NCBI GenBank assembly: GCA_050246915.1
Contig: JBFWVD010000023.1
Span: 1-64,000, forward strand
Source of the DNA: JBFWVD01 sp050246915
GTDB lineage: Bacteria; Actinomycetota; Acidimicrobiia; Acidimicrobiales; Ilumatobacteraceae
Reading direction: 5' to 3'
Length of the DNA: 64,000 nucleotides
The notes under the pieces are model-generated. The model was not told the DNA's origin. It worked only from the letters and a program-made list of their open reading frames with translations, and did not search any database. The position numbers were made by a program, and so were the translations under genes. Below are positions 42,636 through 51,297 of the stretch, in pieces (positions within the stretch are counted from its first letter, which is position 1; every line of letters begins with the position of its first letter).

Positions 42636-42722
42636 ACGGATGTTGGTGCAGGCGTGGAGCGATGGTCCACTGGGTCAGTCCTTCTCGGTCTCGAGGGCCG
42701 TTGCCTGCCACGATGGGGTCCG

Positions 42723-44138
42723 ATGCCTTCGACACCGCGAGCACTGAGCGAGCTGCGGGGACGAGTCCACGCTCGGCCGGATCATCGGCGATTGCTGGCC
42801 ATCACCTGCCTCGTCGGCATGTACTCGACGACCTTCCCGGTCACGATCCTGGCGGTGTCGCTCAAACGGATAGCCACAGACCTCGACTCGACGGTGAGCA
42901 CGGTGGCGTGGGCAACAACCGCTCCCATGCTCGCCGCTGCGGTGGCCACGCCCATCCTCGGGCGTCTCGGTGATCTGCGCGGGCATCGCCGCCTGTTCCT
43001 CATCGGCTTCACCATCTGCATCGTGTTGGCAGGGTTCACGGTGGCCGCGGGGAATGCCGGATCGCTGATCGCCCTGCGCACGGTGGGTCAGTTGGCCGGA
43101 ACGGCCACGGTGCCGTCGTCGCTGGCCATGTTGTTCCGGGCCTACGGGCCGAGCGGCCGGTTGAAGGTGTCGGCGTGGGGATCGTCGATACTCGCGTCGG
43201 CCGCGGTGTCGGGTCTGGTCGTCGGAGGGCCACTGACCGATGCGTTCGGCTGGCGATTGATCTTCATCCTGCAAGGGGGCTTGTCGCTGGTGGCGCTGCT
43301 CGCCGCGTTGGTGGTGTTGCGACCCGCTGATGATGTGATGCAGCCGGGCAGCATCGATTGGCCGGGCGCCGGCGCGCTGGCCGTGACGGCGTTCAGCGGG
43401 ATCTTCGCGGTGAACCGACTCCCCATCTGGGGGCCGACGCCGTTGGTGCTCGGACTGCTGGCGTTGTTCCCTGTCGCGCTCTACACGTTCTTGCGCATCG
43501 AGCGGACCGCCTCGACCCCGATCCTGCCGCTCGCACTCTTCCAGATCCGCGAGATTCGTCTGTCGTCGATTGCCACCTTCATGATCGGTGGCTGTTGGAA
43601 CGGCGCGTTCATCATCACGCCCATCCTCATGCAATCGGTCCTGGGCCTGTCGCTGAGCGAGTCTTCGCTGGCCAGCTTCCCGAGAGCGACGTTCATTGCA
43701 CTCGCCGCACCGGTGGCCGCTCGTCTGGCCATGCGACACGGTGAGCGTCGCGTCGGCTTGCTCGGCGCAACGACATTGGCATGCACCATGGGTCTGCTCG
43801 CCGTGGCCTCCTCGCTCGAGTCGATCGTGTTGGTGGTCGTCGCCATCAGCTTGGGGGGTTGGTTCATCGGGCACGTCAGCCCATCGCTGATGTCGATGGC
43901 GTCGGGGTCGGTGGCAGATCACGACTTGGGGATCGCCACCTCGCTGCAGCAGACCAGCAATCAGATCGGTGCCGTGTTCGGTTCGGGGTTGGTGAGTGCC
44001 ATCGCGGCCGACGCCGACACGCCGCCGCGCTTCATCGTCGGCTTCCTCGTGTGCGCCACGCTGAGTCTGGTCGCCGCGGTCGTCATCTCCCGTACGCCAC
44101 GAGTGGCTGCTCGCCCGGCCTCGGTCACTGTGGACTGA
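42723..44138 (+). CDS. MFS transporter (drug:H+ antiporter type)
   Basis: 471 residues with about 14 hydrophobic segments, the size of DHA2-type exporters. Motif A-like LGRLGDLRGHRRLF between segments 2 and 3, and motif C-like ASAAVSGLVVGGPLTDAFGWR. The starting ATG 42723 is the first good one before YSTTFPVTILAVSL. It exports an unknown small compound. It diverges from the ArsR operon and could be one of its targets. Confidence 0.9.
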   Translation: MPSTPRALSELRGRVHARPDHRRLLAITCLVGMYSTTFPVTILAVSLKRIATDLDSTVSTVAWATTAPMLAAAVATPILGRLGDLRGHRRLFLIGFTICIVLAGFTVAAGNAGSLIALRTVGQLAGTATVPSSLAMLFRAYGPSGRLKVSAWGSSILASAAVSGLVVGGPLTDAFGWRLIFILQGGLSLVALLAALVVLRPADDVMQPGSIDWPGAGALAVTAFSGIFAVNRLPIWGPTPLVLGLLALFPVALYTFLRIERTASTPILPLALFQIREIRLSSIATFMIGGCWNGAFIITPILMQSVLGLSLSESSLASFPRATFIALAAPVAARLAMRHGERRVGLLGATTLACTMGLLAVASSLESIVLVVVAISLGGWFIGHVSPSLMSMASGSVADHDLGIATSLQQTSNQIGAVFGSGLVSAIAADADTPPRFIVGFLVCATLSLVAAVVISRTPRVAARPASVTVD

Positions 44139-44165
44139 CCAGCGAGCGGGCGGCCGAGCGCGAGG

Positions 44166-45548
44166 TCAGCTTCGCTCGACGTTGGTCAGATCGAGCACGT
44201 CGGCGATCTCGACATCGTGCAGCCCTTCGGAGGCCAACGCCTCGACGAGTGACACCGAGCGATCGACCATGGCCAGTGCGACCGACGCCGCCCGGTCATA
44301 ACCGATGACCGGGGCGAGTGCGGTCACCAACGCCGACGAGCGGTCGGCCAGGTCGCGCATGCGGGCAGCGTCGACCGCGATCGCGGCGATGCACCTGGTG
44401 TGCAACAAGGACACTGCGGTGGCGAGCAGATCGATCGATGACAACAACGCCACGCCCATCACAGGCATGGCGGTGTTCAACTGCAGCGTGGAAGCGGTGG
44501 ACCCGAACGTGATGGTGGCGTCGTTGCCCACGATCCGGGCGACCACCTGTTGCGCCATCTCGCACATCACCGGGTTCACCTTGCCGGGCATGATCGAACT
44601 ACCGGGCTGCAGCGCGGGCAATCGGAGTTCGCCGAGCCCGCCATGGGGCCCAGAGCCGAGGAGACGCAGATCACCGGCGATCTTGTGCAGTGACAGGGCC
44701 GCCACCTTCACCGCACCGCTCATCTCGAGCACCGCATCTTGCGTCGATTGCGCCTCGAAATGGTTGATGGCCTCGACGAAGGGCATGCCGGTGCGCTGAG
44801 CAAGGCCAGCGGCCATCATCGAGCCGAAGCCCGCTGGGGCGTTGAGACCGGTACCCACCGCAGTGCCGCCGATGGGCAACTCGACCAAGCGCGAGAGTGC
44901 ATCACTGACGCGATCGGCGGCGAGATCCATCGACCGGGCCCACCCCGATACCTCCTGCCCGAACGTCATCGGCACGGCGTCCATCAGGTGGGTTCGTCCC
45001 AGCTTCACGGTCGTGTCATGTTCCGATGCCAGATCGCGCAGCGCCTCGCTCATGTTGCGCAATTGGGGGAGCAACGCAGTGCTGATGGACATCGCACCTG
45101 CGATGCGCACCGCCGATGGGAACGTGTCGTTGGACGACTGGGACATGTTCACGTGATCGTTGGGGTGCACTTCGAGGCCGAGTCGCTCGGTAGCTCGATG
45201 GGCGATGACCTCGTTGACGTTCATGTTGGTGCTGGTGCCCGACCCGGTCTGGAACACGTCGACCGGGAACTGATCGTCGAACGCCCCGTCGATGATCTCT
45301 TCGGCCGCTTCCGTGATCGAGATGGCGCGTGCGCGATCGAGAGTCCCCAACGCGCAGTTCACGGCGGCGGCCTCGCCCTTGATGAGGGCCAGCGATCGAA
45401 CGATGGCCATGGGCATCACCGACCCGGAGACCGGGAAGTTGGCGACGGCCAGGTCGGTGTTGTGCCCCCAACGCACCAGCTGCGGGCGCGGAGGTCGTGA
45501 GCGCGACCGCGAGTCGCCGTGGTGACCGATCAATGATTCGTTCGCCAT
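44166..45548 (-). CDS. fumC: Class II fumarate hydratase
   Basis: 460 residues, fumarase/aspartase superfamily. Signature GSSIMPGKVNP near residue 310. Motifs QTGSGTSTNMNVNEVI, HPNDHVNMSQSSNDTFPSA and GRTHLMDAVPMTFGQE, plus GGTAVGTGLN, resemble FumC more than AspA (aspartase has other residues after SGTS/GAGT). It interconverts fumarate and malate. ATG 45548. It lies alone between the MFS gene (convergent) and the DUF3040-like gene (divergent). Confidence 0.92.
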   Translation of the reverse strand: MANESLIGHHGDSRSRSRPPRPQLVRWGHNTDLAVANFPVSGSVMPMAIVRSLALIKGEAAAVNCALGTLDRARAISITEAAEEIIDGAFDDQFPVDVFQTGSGTSTNMNVNEVIAHRATERLGLEVHPNDHVNMSQSSNDTFPSAVRIAGAMSISTALLPQLRNMSEALRDLASEHDTTVKLGRTHLMDAVPMTFGQEVSGWARSMDLAADRVSDALSRLVELPIGGTAVGTGLNAPAGFGSMMAAGLAQRTGMPFVEAINHFEAQSTQDAVLEMSGAVKVAALSLHKIAGDLRLLGSGPHGGLGELRLPALQPGSSIMPGKVNPVMCEMAQQVVARIVGNDATITFGSTASTLQLNTAMPVMGVALLSSIDLLATAVSLLHTRCIAAIAVDAARMRDLADRSSALVTALAPVIGYDRAASVALAMVDRSVSLVEALASEGLHDVEIADVLDLTNVERS

Positions 45549-45587
45549 CTCGTGTGTACTTCTCCGGCATCGGGGTAGTGCACGCGC

Positions 45588-45929
45588 GTGTCAGTGGAGC
45601 GGCCTCGATCGTACGAGCTCATCGTCATCGAGTTGGCGCGCACGGACCCCAAGCTGGTGTCAATGCTCTCGGGGGAGCGCCTCCCGTGGCGACTGCGTCG
45701 TCGCCGCGCCGTGTGGTCGGTGATCCGCCGCTGCACGCGCGTTGTGGTGATCGTTGGCGTGTGCATGCTCGCTCTCGGGACGTCGGTTGCTGCTGCGGTC
45801 TGTTCGCAGCTGTCACCGGTGTGGTGGGCGATCGGGCTTGGCGTCGGCAGCGCGGTGTCGGTGGGGTGCGCGGCGGTGCTCATCTGGGCGCGCTTCGCTC
45901 TGGCACTGCGACCCACCAGACGCGGTTGA
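45588..45929 (+). CDS. DUF3040-like small membrane protein
   Basis: 113 residues from GTG 45588. A cytoplasmic N-terminal half that includes ELARTDPKLVSML, then RRRR and two hydrophobic helices (about 50-70 and 78-100). This matches the outline of DUF3040, a common actinobacterial membrane protein of unknown function, although the N-terminal motif is only partly conserved. Confidence 0.6.
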   Translation: MSVERPRSYELIVIELARTDPKLVSMLSGERLPWRLRRRRAVWSVIRRCTRVVVIVGVCMLALGTSVAAAVCSQLSPVWWAIGLGVGSAVSVGCAAVLIWARFALALRPTRRG

Positions 45930-45966
45930 TGGCGCGTCGGGATGAGTTGATGGCGCGTCGGGCTGA
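45925..45966 (+). repeat. Tandem 21-bp duplication
   Basis: A 17-bp sequence GTTGATGGCGCGTCGGG occurs at 45925-45941 and again at 45946-45962, each followed by a near-identical ATGA/CTGA, i.e. two 21-bp units differing by one base. It covers the stop codon of the DUF3040-like gene. Probably a slippage duplication. Confidence 0.6.
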
Positions 45967-46102
45967 TCGGCTGCTCGCTCCCGCCAGCGCGGTCCGTCGA
46001 TGCATCCAGTCGCACTTCCCGCTTCCGCCCGGGCCCAAACCTTCGGGAGCGATCCTGCCGAGATCGCTCGGCGATGTTCAGACAGGCGGCCGGTCGCCCG
46101 TG

Positions 46103-47011
46103 TCAGTCGGAGAAGGCGAAGCTGCGGATGGTCTCGGCCAGCTTCACCGGTTCATCACCTTGGAGTGAGTGACCGGAGTTCGTGAAGTACTCGACGCGAA
46201 GCGTCGGTTGCCGGCGTTGGAACTCGGCGACGTCGTCGGCGTTGACGACGGTGCCGGTTTGGGTTCCGACGGCGAGGAGCACGGGCGCAGTGATGTTGTC
46301 GACGTCGTCCCAGAGCTTGGCGAAGTCCACGACGCCCTCGGTCATGCCCTTGCCGCGGCTCAGCCGGTCGTAGCGCCACTTCCACGTGCCGTCATCGAGT
46401 TGATGGGCGTTGTGCAACACACCGCGACGCAGCGATGCCTCGGTGCGGGTGGGATTGTGTTCGATGGTGCGGGCCAGCAGTTCGTCGAACGACTCGAAGA
46501 ACTGCGGACCGTTCACGAAGTTGGTGATGAGCTTGCTCTTCTCGGCGTCGACCCCCGGCGTCACGTCCACGATGACCGCCCGACGCACGATGTGTGGATG
46601 GGCCGAAGCCAGGCGGATGGTGGTGAGTCCACCGAGGGACATGCCGGTGACGACCTTCGCTTGCGGGGCCAGCGCGGCGATGGCCTCGGCGAGGGTGTCG
46701 GCGTTTCGCCACGGTGAATAGTCACCGTCGTCGCGCCATTGCGAATGGCCGTGACCGGGGACGTCCACACAGATCCCCGGGCGGTCGAGGGCCAACATGA
46801 CGGTGTCCCACGTGTGAGCGTTCTGCGCGCCGCCGTGGATGAACACACACTCCGGTTCACTCGTGCCCCACACCAGCGCGCTGATGCGACCCCCGGATGT
46901 ATCGACCTCGGTGCGTCGCACCGTTGGAGCACCCTTCCATGCAACGCCGTATTCGGTGGCGTTGTCCTGGAACATCGAGAACTCGTCGTAGGCCTTCACC
47001 GCTACCCCCAA
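46103..47011 (-). CDS. Alpha/beta hydrolase
   Basis: 302 residues. Typical fold: VFIHGGAQNAHTWD (oxyanion hole HGG), VDVPGHGHS, nucleophile Ser in GMSLGG, later Asp in LAVGTQTGTVVNADD and catalytic His in NSGHSLQGDEP. Esterase, epoxide-type or C-C hydrolase activities are all possible. The start may be GTG 46999 (VKAYDEF). It lies between the DUF3040-like and dienelactone hydrolase genes. Confidence 0.9.
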   Translation of the reverse strand: MGVAVKAYDEFSMFQDNATEYGVAWKGAPTVRRTEVDTSGGRISALVWGTSEPECVFIHGGAQNAHTWDTVMLALDRPGICVDVPGHGHSQWRDDGDYSPWRNADTLAEAIAALAPQAKVVTGMSLGGLTTIRLASAHPHIVRRAVIVDVTPGVDAEKSKLITNFVNGPQFFESFDELLARTIEHNPTRTEASLRRGVLHNAHQLDDGTWKWRYDRLSRGKGMTEGVVDFAKLWDDVDNITAPVLLAVGTQTGTVVNADDVAEFQRRQPTLRVEYFTNSGHSLQGDEPVKLAETIRSFAFSD

Positions 47012-47137
47012 CTCCCCGGCGCATTGTGCGCCCCTGCCGCGCCACCCTATGGCGGTCGTGAACTAGTGCACCATCTCGGCCCGTAAGGTTCCCGTCGGGG
47101 GAGCGTCATGGGGCGCTGCACGGTGCAAGGGGGTCGC

Positions 47138-47857
47138 ATGAGCGCGGTCACGTCCAGGGACATCGAATACACGGCGGCGGGCATCGCCATGGTCGGGCGG
47201 TTGGCGCTGCCGTCGGGAGACGGGAAGCGTCCAGGCGTGCTCATCTCCCACGAAGGCGGCGGCCTCGGCGACTACGAGAAAGACCTGGCCGTCCGCCTCG
47301 CCGAACTGGGATACGTCGCGTTCGCTCTCGACTACTACGGCGGTGGCAAACCACTGCCCTTCGATCAGATGGGTGAGCGGTTCAGCGCGCTGGCGCGAGA
47401 CAACGCCCTCATCCGCACCATCGCCTACGCCGGCCTCGAGGTGCTCACCTCCGAGGCTCGCACCGACACGAACAAGTTGGCGGCCATCGGTTACTGCTTC
47501 GGCGGGACGATGTCGCTGGAGCTCGCTCGCAGCGGCGCGGACATCAAGGCCGTCGTCGGATTCCACTCGGGCCTGTCCACCAGCCGGCCGCAGGACGCGG
47601 TGAACATCACCGGTTCGGTCCTGGTGTGCATCGGAACCGAGGACCCGTTCGTACCACCCGCGCAGCGCACCGCGTTCGAAGAAGAGATGCGCGCCGGCGG
47701 TGTCGATTGGCGCATGAACCTCTACGGCGGTGTCGAGCACAGCTTCACCCGACCCGGCGCCGAGGACAACGGCATGGCCGGCCTTCGCTATCACGAACCG
47801 ACCGACCGTCGCTCGTGGCGGGCGATGCTCGATCTCTTCGACGAGAAGTTCGCCTGA
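47138..47857 (+). CDS. Dienelactone hydrolase-family protein
   Basis: 239 residues. Nucleophile Cys in IGYCFGGTMSLEL, then Asp in EDPFVPP and His in EHSFTRPG form the DLH triad. The fold start, GVLISHEGGGL, has the oxyanion region. Dienelactone hydrolases act in catabolism of ring-cleavage products; sequence alone cannot name the substrate. ATG 47138 is preferred over 47108. A hairpin terminator follows the stop. Confidence 0.9.
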   Translation: MSAVTSRDIEYTAAGIAMVGRLALPSGDGKRPGVLISHEGGGLGDYEKDLAVRLAELGYVAFALDYYGGGKPLPFDQMGERFSALARDNALIRTIAYAGLEVLTSEARTDTNKLAAIGYCFGGTMSLELARSGADIKAVVGFHSGLSTSRPQDAVNITGSVLVCIGTEDPFVPPAQRTAFEEEMRAGGVDWRMNLYGGVEHSFTRPGAEDNGMAGLRYHEPTDRRSWRAMLDLFDEKFA

Positions 47858-47863
47858 GCAACA

Positions 47864-47886
47864 CGGCCCCTGGGGATTCGGGGCCG
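47864..47886 (+). terminator. Hairpin terminator after the dienelactone hydrolase gene
   Basis: Seven-base-pair stem CGGCCCC / GGGGCCG with a 9-nt loop, 7 bp after the stop codon. A second small hairpin (CCTC-6-GAGG) ending near a TTTT follows at about 47895-47912, which makes termination here plausible. Confidence 0.5.
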
Positions 47887-48001
47887 GGCCGATTGCCTCT
47901 CATCTGAGGACTTTTGCCGCTGGAGGCGCCCGACCTCGGTCGATGAGGCTGGCAGGGCCGGGGGGCGGACTGTCGGCTCGCGGGCCGGGACGGAGGAATT
48001 G

Positions 48002-49162
48002 ATGAAGGTCGGCGCGTTCTTCTTCGGCGGTGTCGAGATGACCGATGCGGGGGCCGGGCTCCCCAATCCCATGGATCGTCGCTTCTCCAACGCCGCGTGT
48101 TGGGATGCCACGCTCAAATACATCGATGCAGCTGTCGCCGCCGATGAGATGGGGTACGACAGCTTCTGGACCACGGAGCACCACTTCCAGTACGAGGGCT
48201 TCGAGGTCATCCCCAATGGGATCTTGGTATCGACGTGGATCGCGGCGCGGACCAAGCAGATCAAGCTCGGGGCCATGTGCAATGTCGTGACGCAGTGGAA
48301 CCCGCTGCGCTTGGCCGAGGACTTCGCCACCATGCACAACCTGTCCGGTGGTCGCGGCATCCTGGGCGTGGGCCGCGGCACGGTGCCGCGAGAGATCCTC
48401 CATCTCAACTCGGCCGAGATCTCCATCGGATCACATGACAACCCCGACCGCGTCGCCGCCGACGAGCGCAACCGCGAATGGTTCGAAGAGGCGATGGAGA
48501 TCGTGCGACTGGCGCTCATGAACGAGACGTTCTCGTTCTCCGGCAAACACTTCACGTTGCCCGTCCCCGGTATCCCCGATCGGGGCAAGACGGTCGAGCA
48601 GCTCACGTTGGTGCCGCGGCCCGCCTATCCGTTCGAGGTGTGGCAGACGATCTCGAGCAGTTCGTCGGTGGACTACGCCGCAGGCGTCGACAACGGCGCA
48701 GTGTTCTGGCTGCAGAACCCCAAGCTGGTGAAGCGGGCGTGGGATCGCTACGCCGATGTGTACACCGCCGCCTCCGGCCAGGAGTTGGGGCGAGGGGACA
48801 AGCGCATGTTGGTGTTGCAGATCCGCATCGAGGACACGCACGAAGCAGCGGTGGCCTCGGCGCGCGACGGGCACGACGAGTTCTGGAAGTTCCTCGGTCC
48901 CTACGGCTGGAGCCGCAACTATCTGGCCGCCGATGGGAGACCGGCGCAGCCCGGGCTCATCCCCACGCTCGAGGAGTCGATGGCACAGCGCACGATCCTG
49001 GTCGGTACGGCCGAGGAAGTCGCTTCGCAGGTGAGCGAGTACGTCGACGCGCTGGGAATGAACTATGTGACCGTGTTCCCCATGCTCCCTGGCGACACCT
49101 ACGCCAAAGCCGTGGAACAACTGGGCCGCTTCAAGAACGAGGTGCTACCGCTCGTAACGTGA
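48002..49162 (+). CDS. LLM-class flavin-dependent oxidoreductase
   Basis: 386 residues of the bacterial luciferase-like fold. Features are GYDSFWTTEHHF, VVTQWNPLRLAEDFATMHNLSGGR, the GVGRGTVPRE turn and the C-terminal YVTVFPMLPGDT. Such enzymes use FMN or F420 to oxidise long-chain or aromatic substrates; which one is not readable. ATG 48002 has a GGAGG site. It precedes the sugar-acid operon by 22 bp and may be expressed with it. Confidence 0.9.
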   Translation: MKVGAFFFGGVEMTDAGAGLPNPMDRRFSNAACWDATLKYIDAAVAADEMGYDSFWTTEHHFQYEGFEVIPNGILVSTWIAARTKQIKLGAMCNVVTQWNPLRLAEDFATMHNLSGGRGILGVGRGTVPREILHLNSAEISIGSHDNPDRVAADERNREWFEEAMEIVRLALMNETFSFSGKHFTLPVPGIPDRGKTVEQLTLVPRPAYPFEVWQTISSSSSVDYAAGVDNGAVFWLQNPKLVKRAWDRYADVYTAASGQELGRGDKRMLVLQIRIEDTHEAAVASARDGHDEFWKFLGPYGWSRNYLAADGRPAQPGLIPTLEESMAQRTILVGTAEEVASQVSEYVDALGMNYVTVFPMLPGDTYAKAVEQLGRFKNEVLPLVT

Positions 49163-49183
49163 GGTGATGGCGCCGGTGATCAC

Positions 49184-50314
49184 GTGCTCGTAGCAGCCGA
49201 CGATCGCACTGGCGCGCTGGAAACCGCGGGAGCGATCGCCGATCGCATCGGCCGCACTGTGCGGATGGTCGTGCACGGTACGGCCGAGCTGTCGGGTCTC
49301 GGGGACGACGTCATCGTCGTCGATCTGGGCAGCAGGCATCTGACCGCGCCTGATGCGGCGCTCCGATCGGCGCAGTGCCCGACCACGCGGCCGGCTGGTC
49401 ACAAGATCGATTCGATGCTGCGCGGCAACTGGGCTGCCGAGGTGTTGGTGCGCTCGGCGCGCGTGCTGGTGGTCCCGGCGTTGCCCGCAGCGCGTCGGGT
49501 GTGCCGGGGCGGTGTCGTGTTCGATGGTGATGTGCCGGTCGCACTCGGCGCGGCTGGCCGTGATGCTCGGGACGCAATACGTTCCTCGCGTCCAGCCGAT
49601 CACCTGCGAGGGGCAGGCGCAATTGAGGTTGACGAGTTGCCCGATGCCGGAGCGCTCGAGCAATGGTTGGCCGGCTCCGGCCCGTGCGCGGTCATGGATG
49701 CGTCGAGTGATGATGATCTCGAGGCGATTGCTCATCTCTGGTCGGCGTGTGCCGAGGTGCTCCTGGCCGGGACCTCGGCCATGTTGGGAGCGGGTGCGGC
49801 CGCTGTGCTCGGCTCCTCCTCTGTGCCACAACCGCCGCTGCCTCTGCCTGCTCCCGTGCTGCCCGCTCCACTGCTGCTGGTGTGCGGCAGCTTGCATGAA
49901 GGAGCGCGAACCGAGATCGCCGCGTTGGCCGCCGATGGTGTGGCTGTGGGAACGCTCGGGGATCGGGCCGAGCTGCCCCGAGCAGTCCGTGACGCGTTGG
50001 CCGCTGGGCGTCCGGCGGTGTTGACCACCGAGGTGCCGAGGCAGTTGCCGGTGTCGTCACGCGATGCTGAAGCCCTGGCATCGCTCCTGGCGGCCGCGGC
50101 CAACACGGTTGCCGTCGGCACGTTGATCGTCATCGGTGGGGACAGCGCGGCGATGATCCTGGGCGACGCCGAGCGATGGGTGGGCGGGTTGCTGGCGCCG
50201 GGGACACCGTGGTGCCCGCCGACCGTCGACACACCGATGATCGTGACGCGCGCTGGTGGCCTCGGGTCGGCGATGACGCTCCGGGATCTGGTGTTGGGCA
50301 GGATGGAGTCATGA
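49184..50314 (+). CDS. Four-carbon acid sugar kinase (DUF1537)
   Basis: 376 residues from GTG 49184, somewhat short for the family (usually 420-470). The N-terminal substrate half opens VAADDRTGALETAG, the signature VxADDxTGA. KIDSMLRGNWAAE follows; the C-terminal nucleotide half has LLLVCGSLHEGARTEI, LIVIGGDSAAMIL and ITVTRAGGLGS-like MIVTRAGGLGSAMTL. These kinases phosphorylate D-threonate, D-erythronate or similar C4 acids. The next gene starts in its stop codon (ATGA), a PdxA homologue, matching known D-threonate catabolic pairs. Confidence 0.88.
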   Translation: MLVAADDRTGALETAGAIADRIGRTVRMVVHGTAELSGLGDDVIVVDLGSRHLTAPDAALRSAQCPTTRPAGHKIDSMLRGNWAAEVLVRSARVLVVPALPAARRVCRGGVVFDGDVPVALGAAGRDARDAIRSSRPADHLRGAGAIEVDELPDAGALEQWLAGSGPCAVMDASSDDDLEAIAHLWSACAEVLLAGTSAMLGAGAAAVLGSSSVPQPPLPLPAPVLPAPLLLVCGSLHEGARTEIAALAADGVAVGTLGDRAELPRAVRDALAAGRPAVLTTEVPRQLPVSSRDAEALASLLAAAANTVAVGTLIVIGGDSAAMILGDAERWVGGLLAPGTPWCPPTVDTPMIVTRAGGLGSAMTLRDLVLGRMES

Positions 50315-51297
50315 CAGCGCCACTCGCCATCACGATGGGTGATCCTTCGGGGGTCGGACCCGAGATCGTGTTGCGCCGCTTCGCTGCCGGCGGACTCGGA
50401 GACGATGTGGTGGTGTACGGAGACGCCGACATCTTGCGGGCCGGAGCCGCGCTGCTCGGGCTCGATGTCTCGGTCATCGCCGTTGAAGATCCTCGGGCCA
50501 CCACGACGGGCCGCCTGACCGTGGTGGACCTCGGATGCCTCGGCGCGTCGGATCATCGGCCAGGCCAACTCGATGCCGCGTCAGGCGCGGCGGCTCGGGC
50601 CTATGTGGAGCGGGCGACGCTCGACGCGCTGGCGGGTCGCAACGGTGGACTCGTGACCATGCCGATGAACAAGGAAGCCACCCAGCTGTCCGATCCGGGA
50701 TTCGTTGGACACACCGAGTTCATAGCGACGTTGTGCGGCGCCGAGCGCGTGACGATGATGCTCACCAACGGTCCGCTGGCGGTCACCCATGTGAGCACCC
50801 ACTGCTCACTGGCCACCGCGATCGAACGCGTCCGCACGCGGCGGGTGCTCGACGTCATCGAACTGACCGATCAGACGCTGAGCCGTTTCCTCGACCGACC
50901 GCGCATCGCGGTGTGTGGACTCAACCCGCATGCCGGCGAGCACGGCCTGTTCGGTGATGAGGACATCGTCCACATCGCTCCGGCCATCGAGCAAGCCGTG
51001 GCCACCGGCATCGATGCCAGTGGCCCGCATCCGGCCGACACCGTGTTCTACCAAGCGGTGCATCGTCAGCGTTACGACGCCATCGTGTGCATGTACCACG
51101 ACCAAGGGCACGGCCCGATGAAGCTGCTCGCGTTCGATACCGGGGTCAACGTGACGCTGGGACTTCCCATCATCCGCACTTCGGTGGACCACGGCACCGC
51201 GTTCGACATCGCCTGGACCGGTGTGGCCTTCACCGAGTCGCTCGACCATGCGCTGGGCTATGCCCGCAAGCTCGCTGGACGTCGAGCTGCAACATGA
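50311..51297 (+). CDS. PdxA-family 4-phosphohydroxy acid dehydrogenase (PdxA2-like)
   Basis: 328 residues. PdxA signatures: ITMGDPSGVGPEIVL at the start, MPMNKEA, THVSTHCSL, LNPHAGEHGLFGDED and CMYHDQGHGPMKLLAF, which together hold the three metal-binding His. PdxA oxidises 4-phosphohydroxythreonine in B6 synthesis. The PdxA2 branch instead oxidises 4-phosphothreonate or 4-phosphoerythronate, fitting its coupling to the DUF1537 kinase. It overlaps neighbours on both sides by 4 bp. Confidence 0.9.
   Translation: MTAPLAITMGDPSGVGPEIVLRRFAAGGLGDDVVVYGDADILRAGAALLGLDVSVIAVEDPRATTTGRLTVVDLGCLGASDHRPGQLDAASGAAARAYVERATLDALAGRNGGLVTMPMNKEATQLSDPGFVGHTEFIATLCGAERVTMMLTNGPLAVTHVSTHCSLATAIERVRTRRVLDVIELTDQTLSRFLDRPRIAVCGLNPHAGEHGLFGDEDIVHIAPAIEQAVATGIDASGPHPADTVFYQAVHRQRYDAIVCMYHDQGHGPMKLLAFDTGVNVTLGLPIIRTSVDHGTAFDIAWTGVAFTESLDHALGYARKLAGRRAAT

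Noticed and set aside
45925..45966. Two 17-bp repeats as the start of a CRISPR array
   Set aside because: Only two units, 4-bp spacing and overlap with a gene end; a simple tandem duplication.
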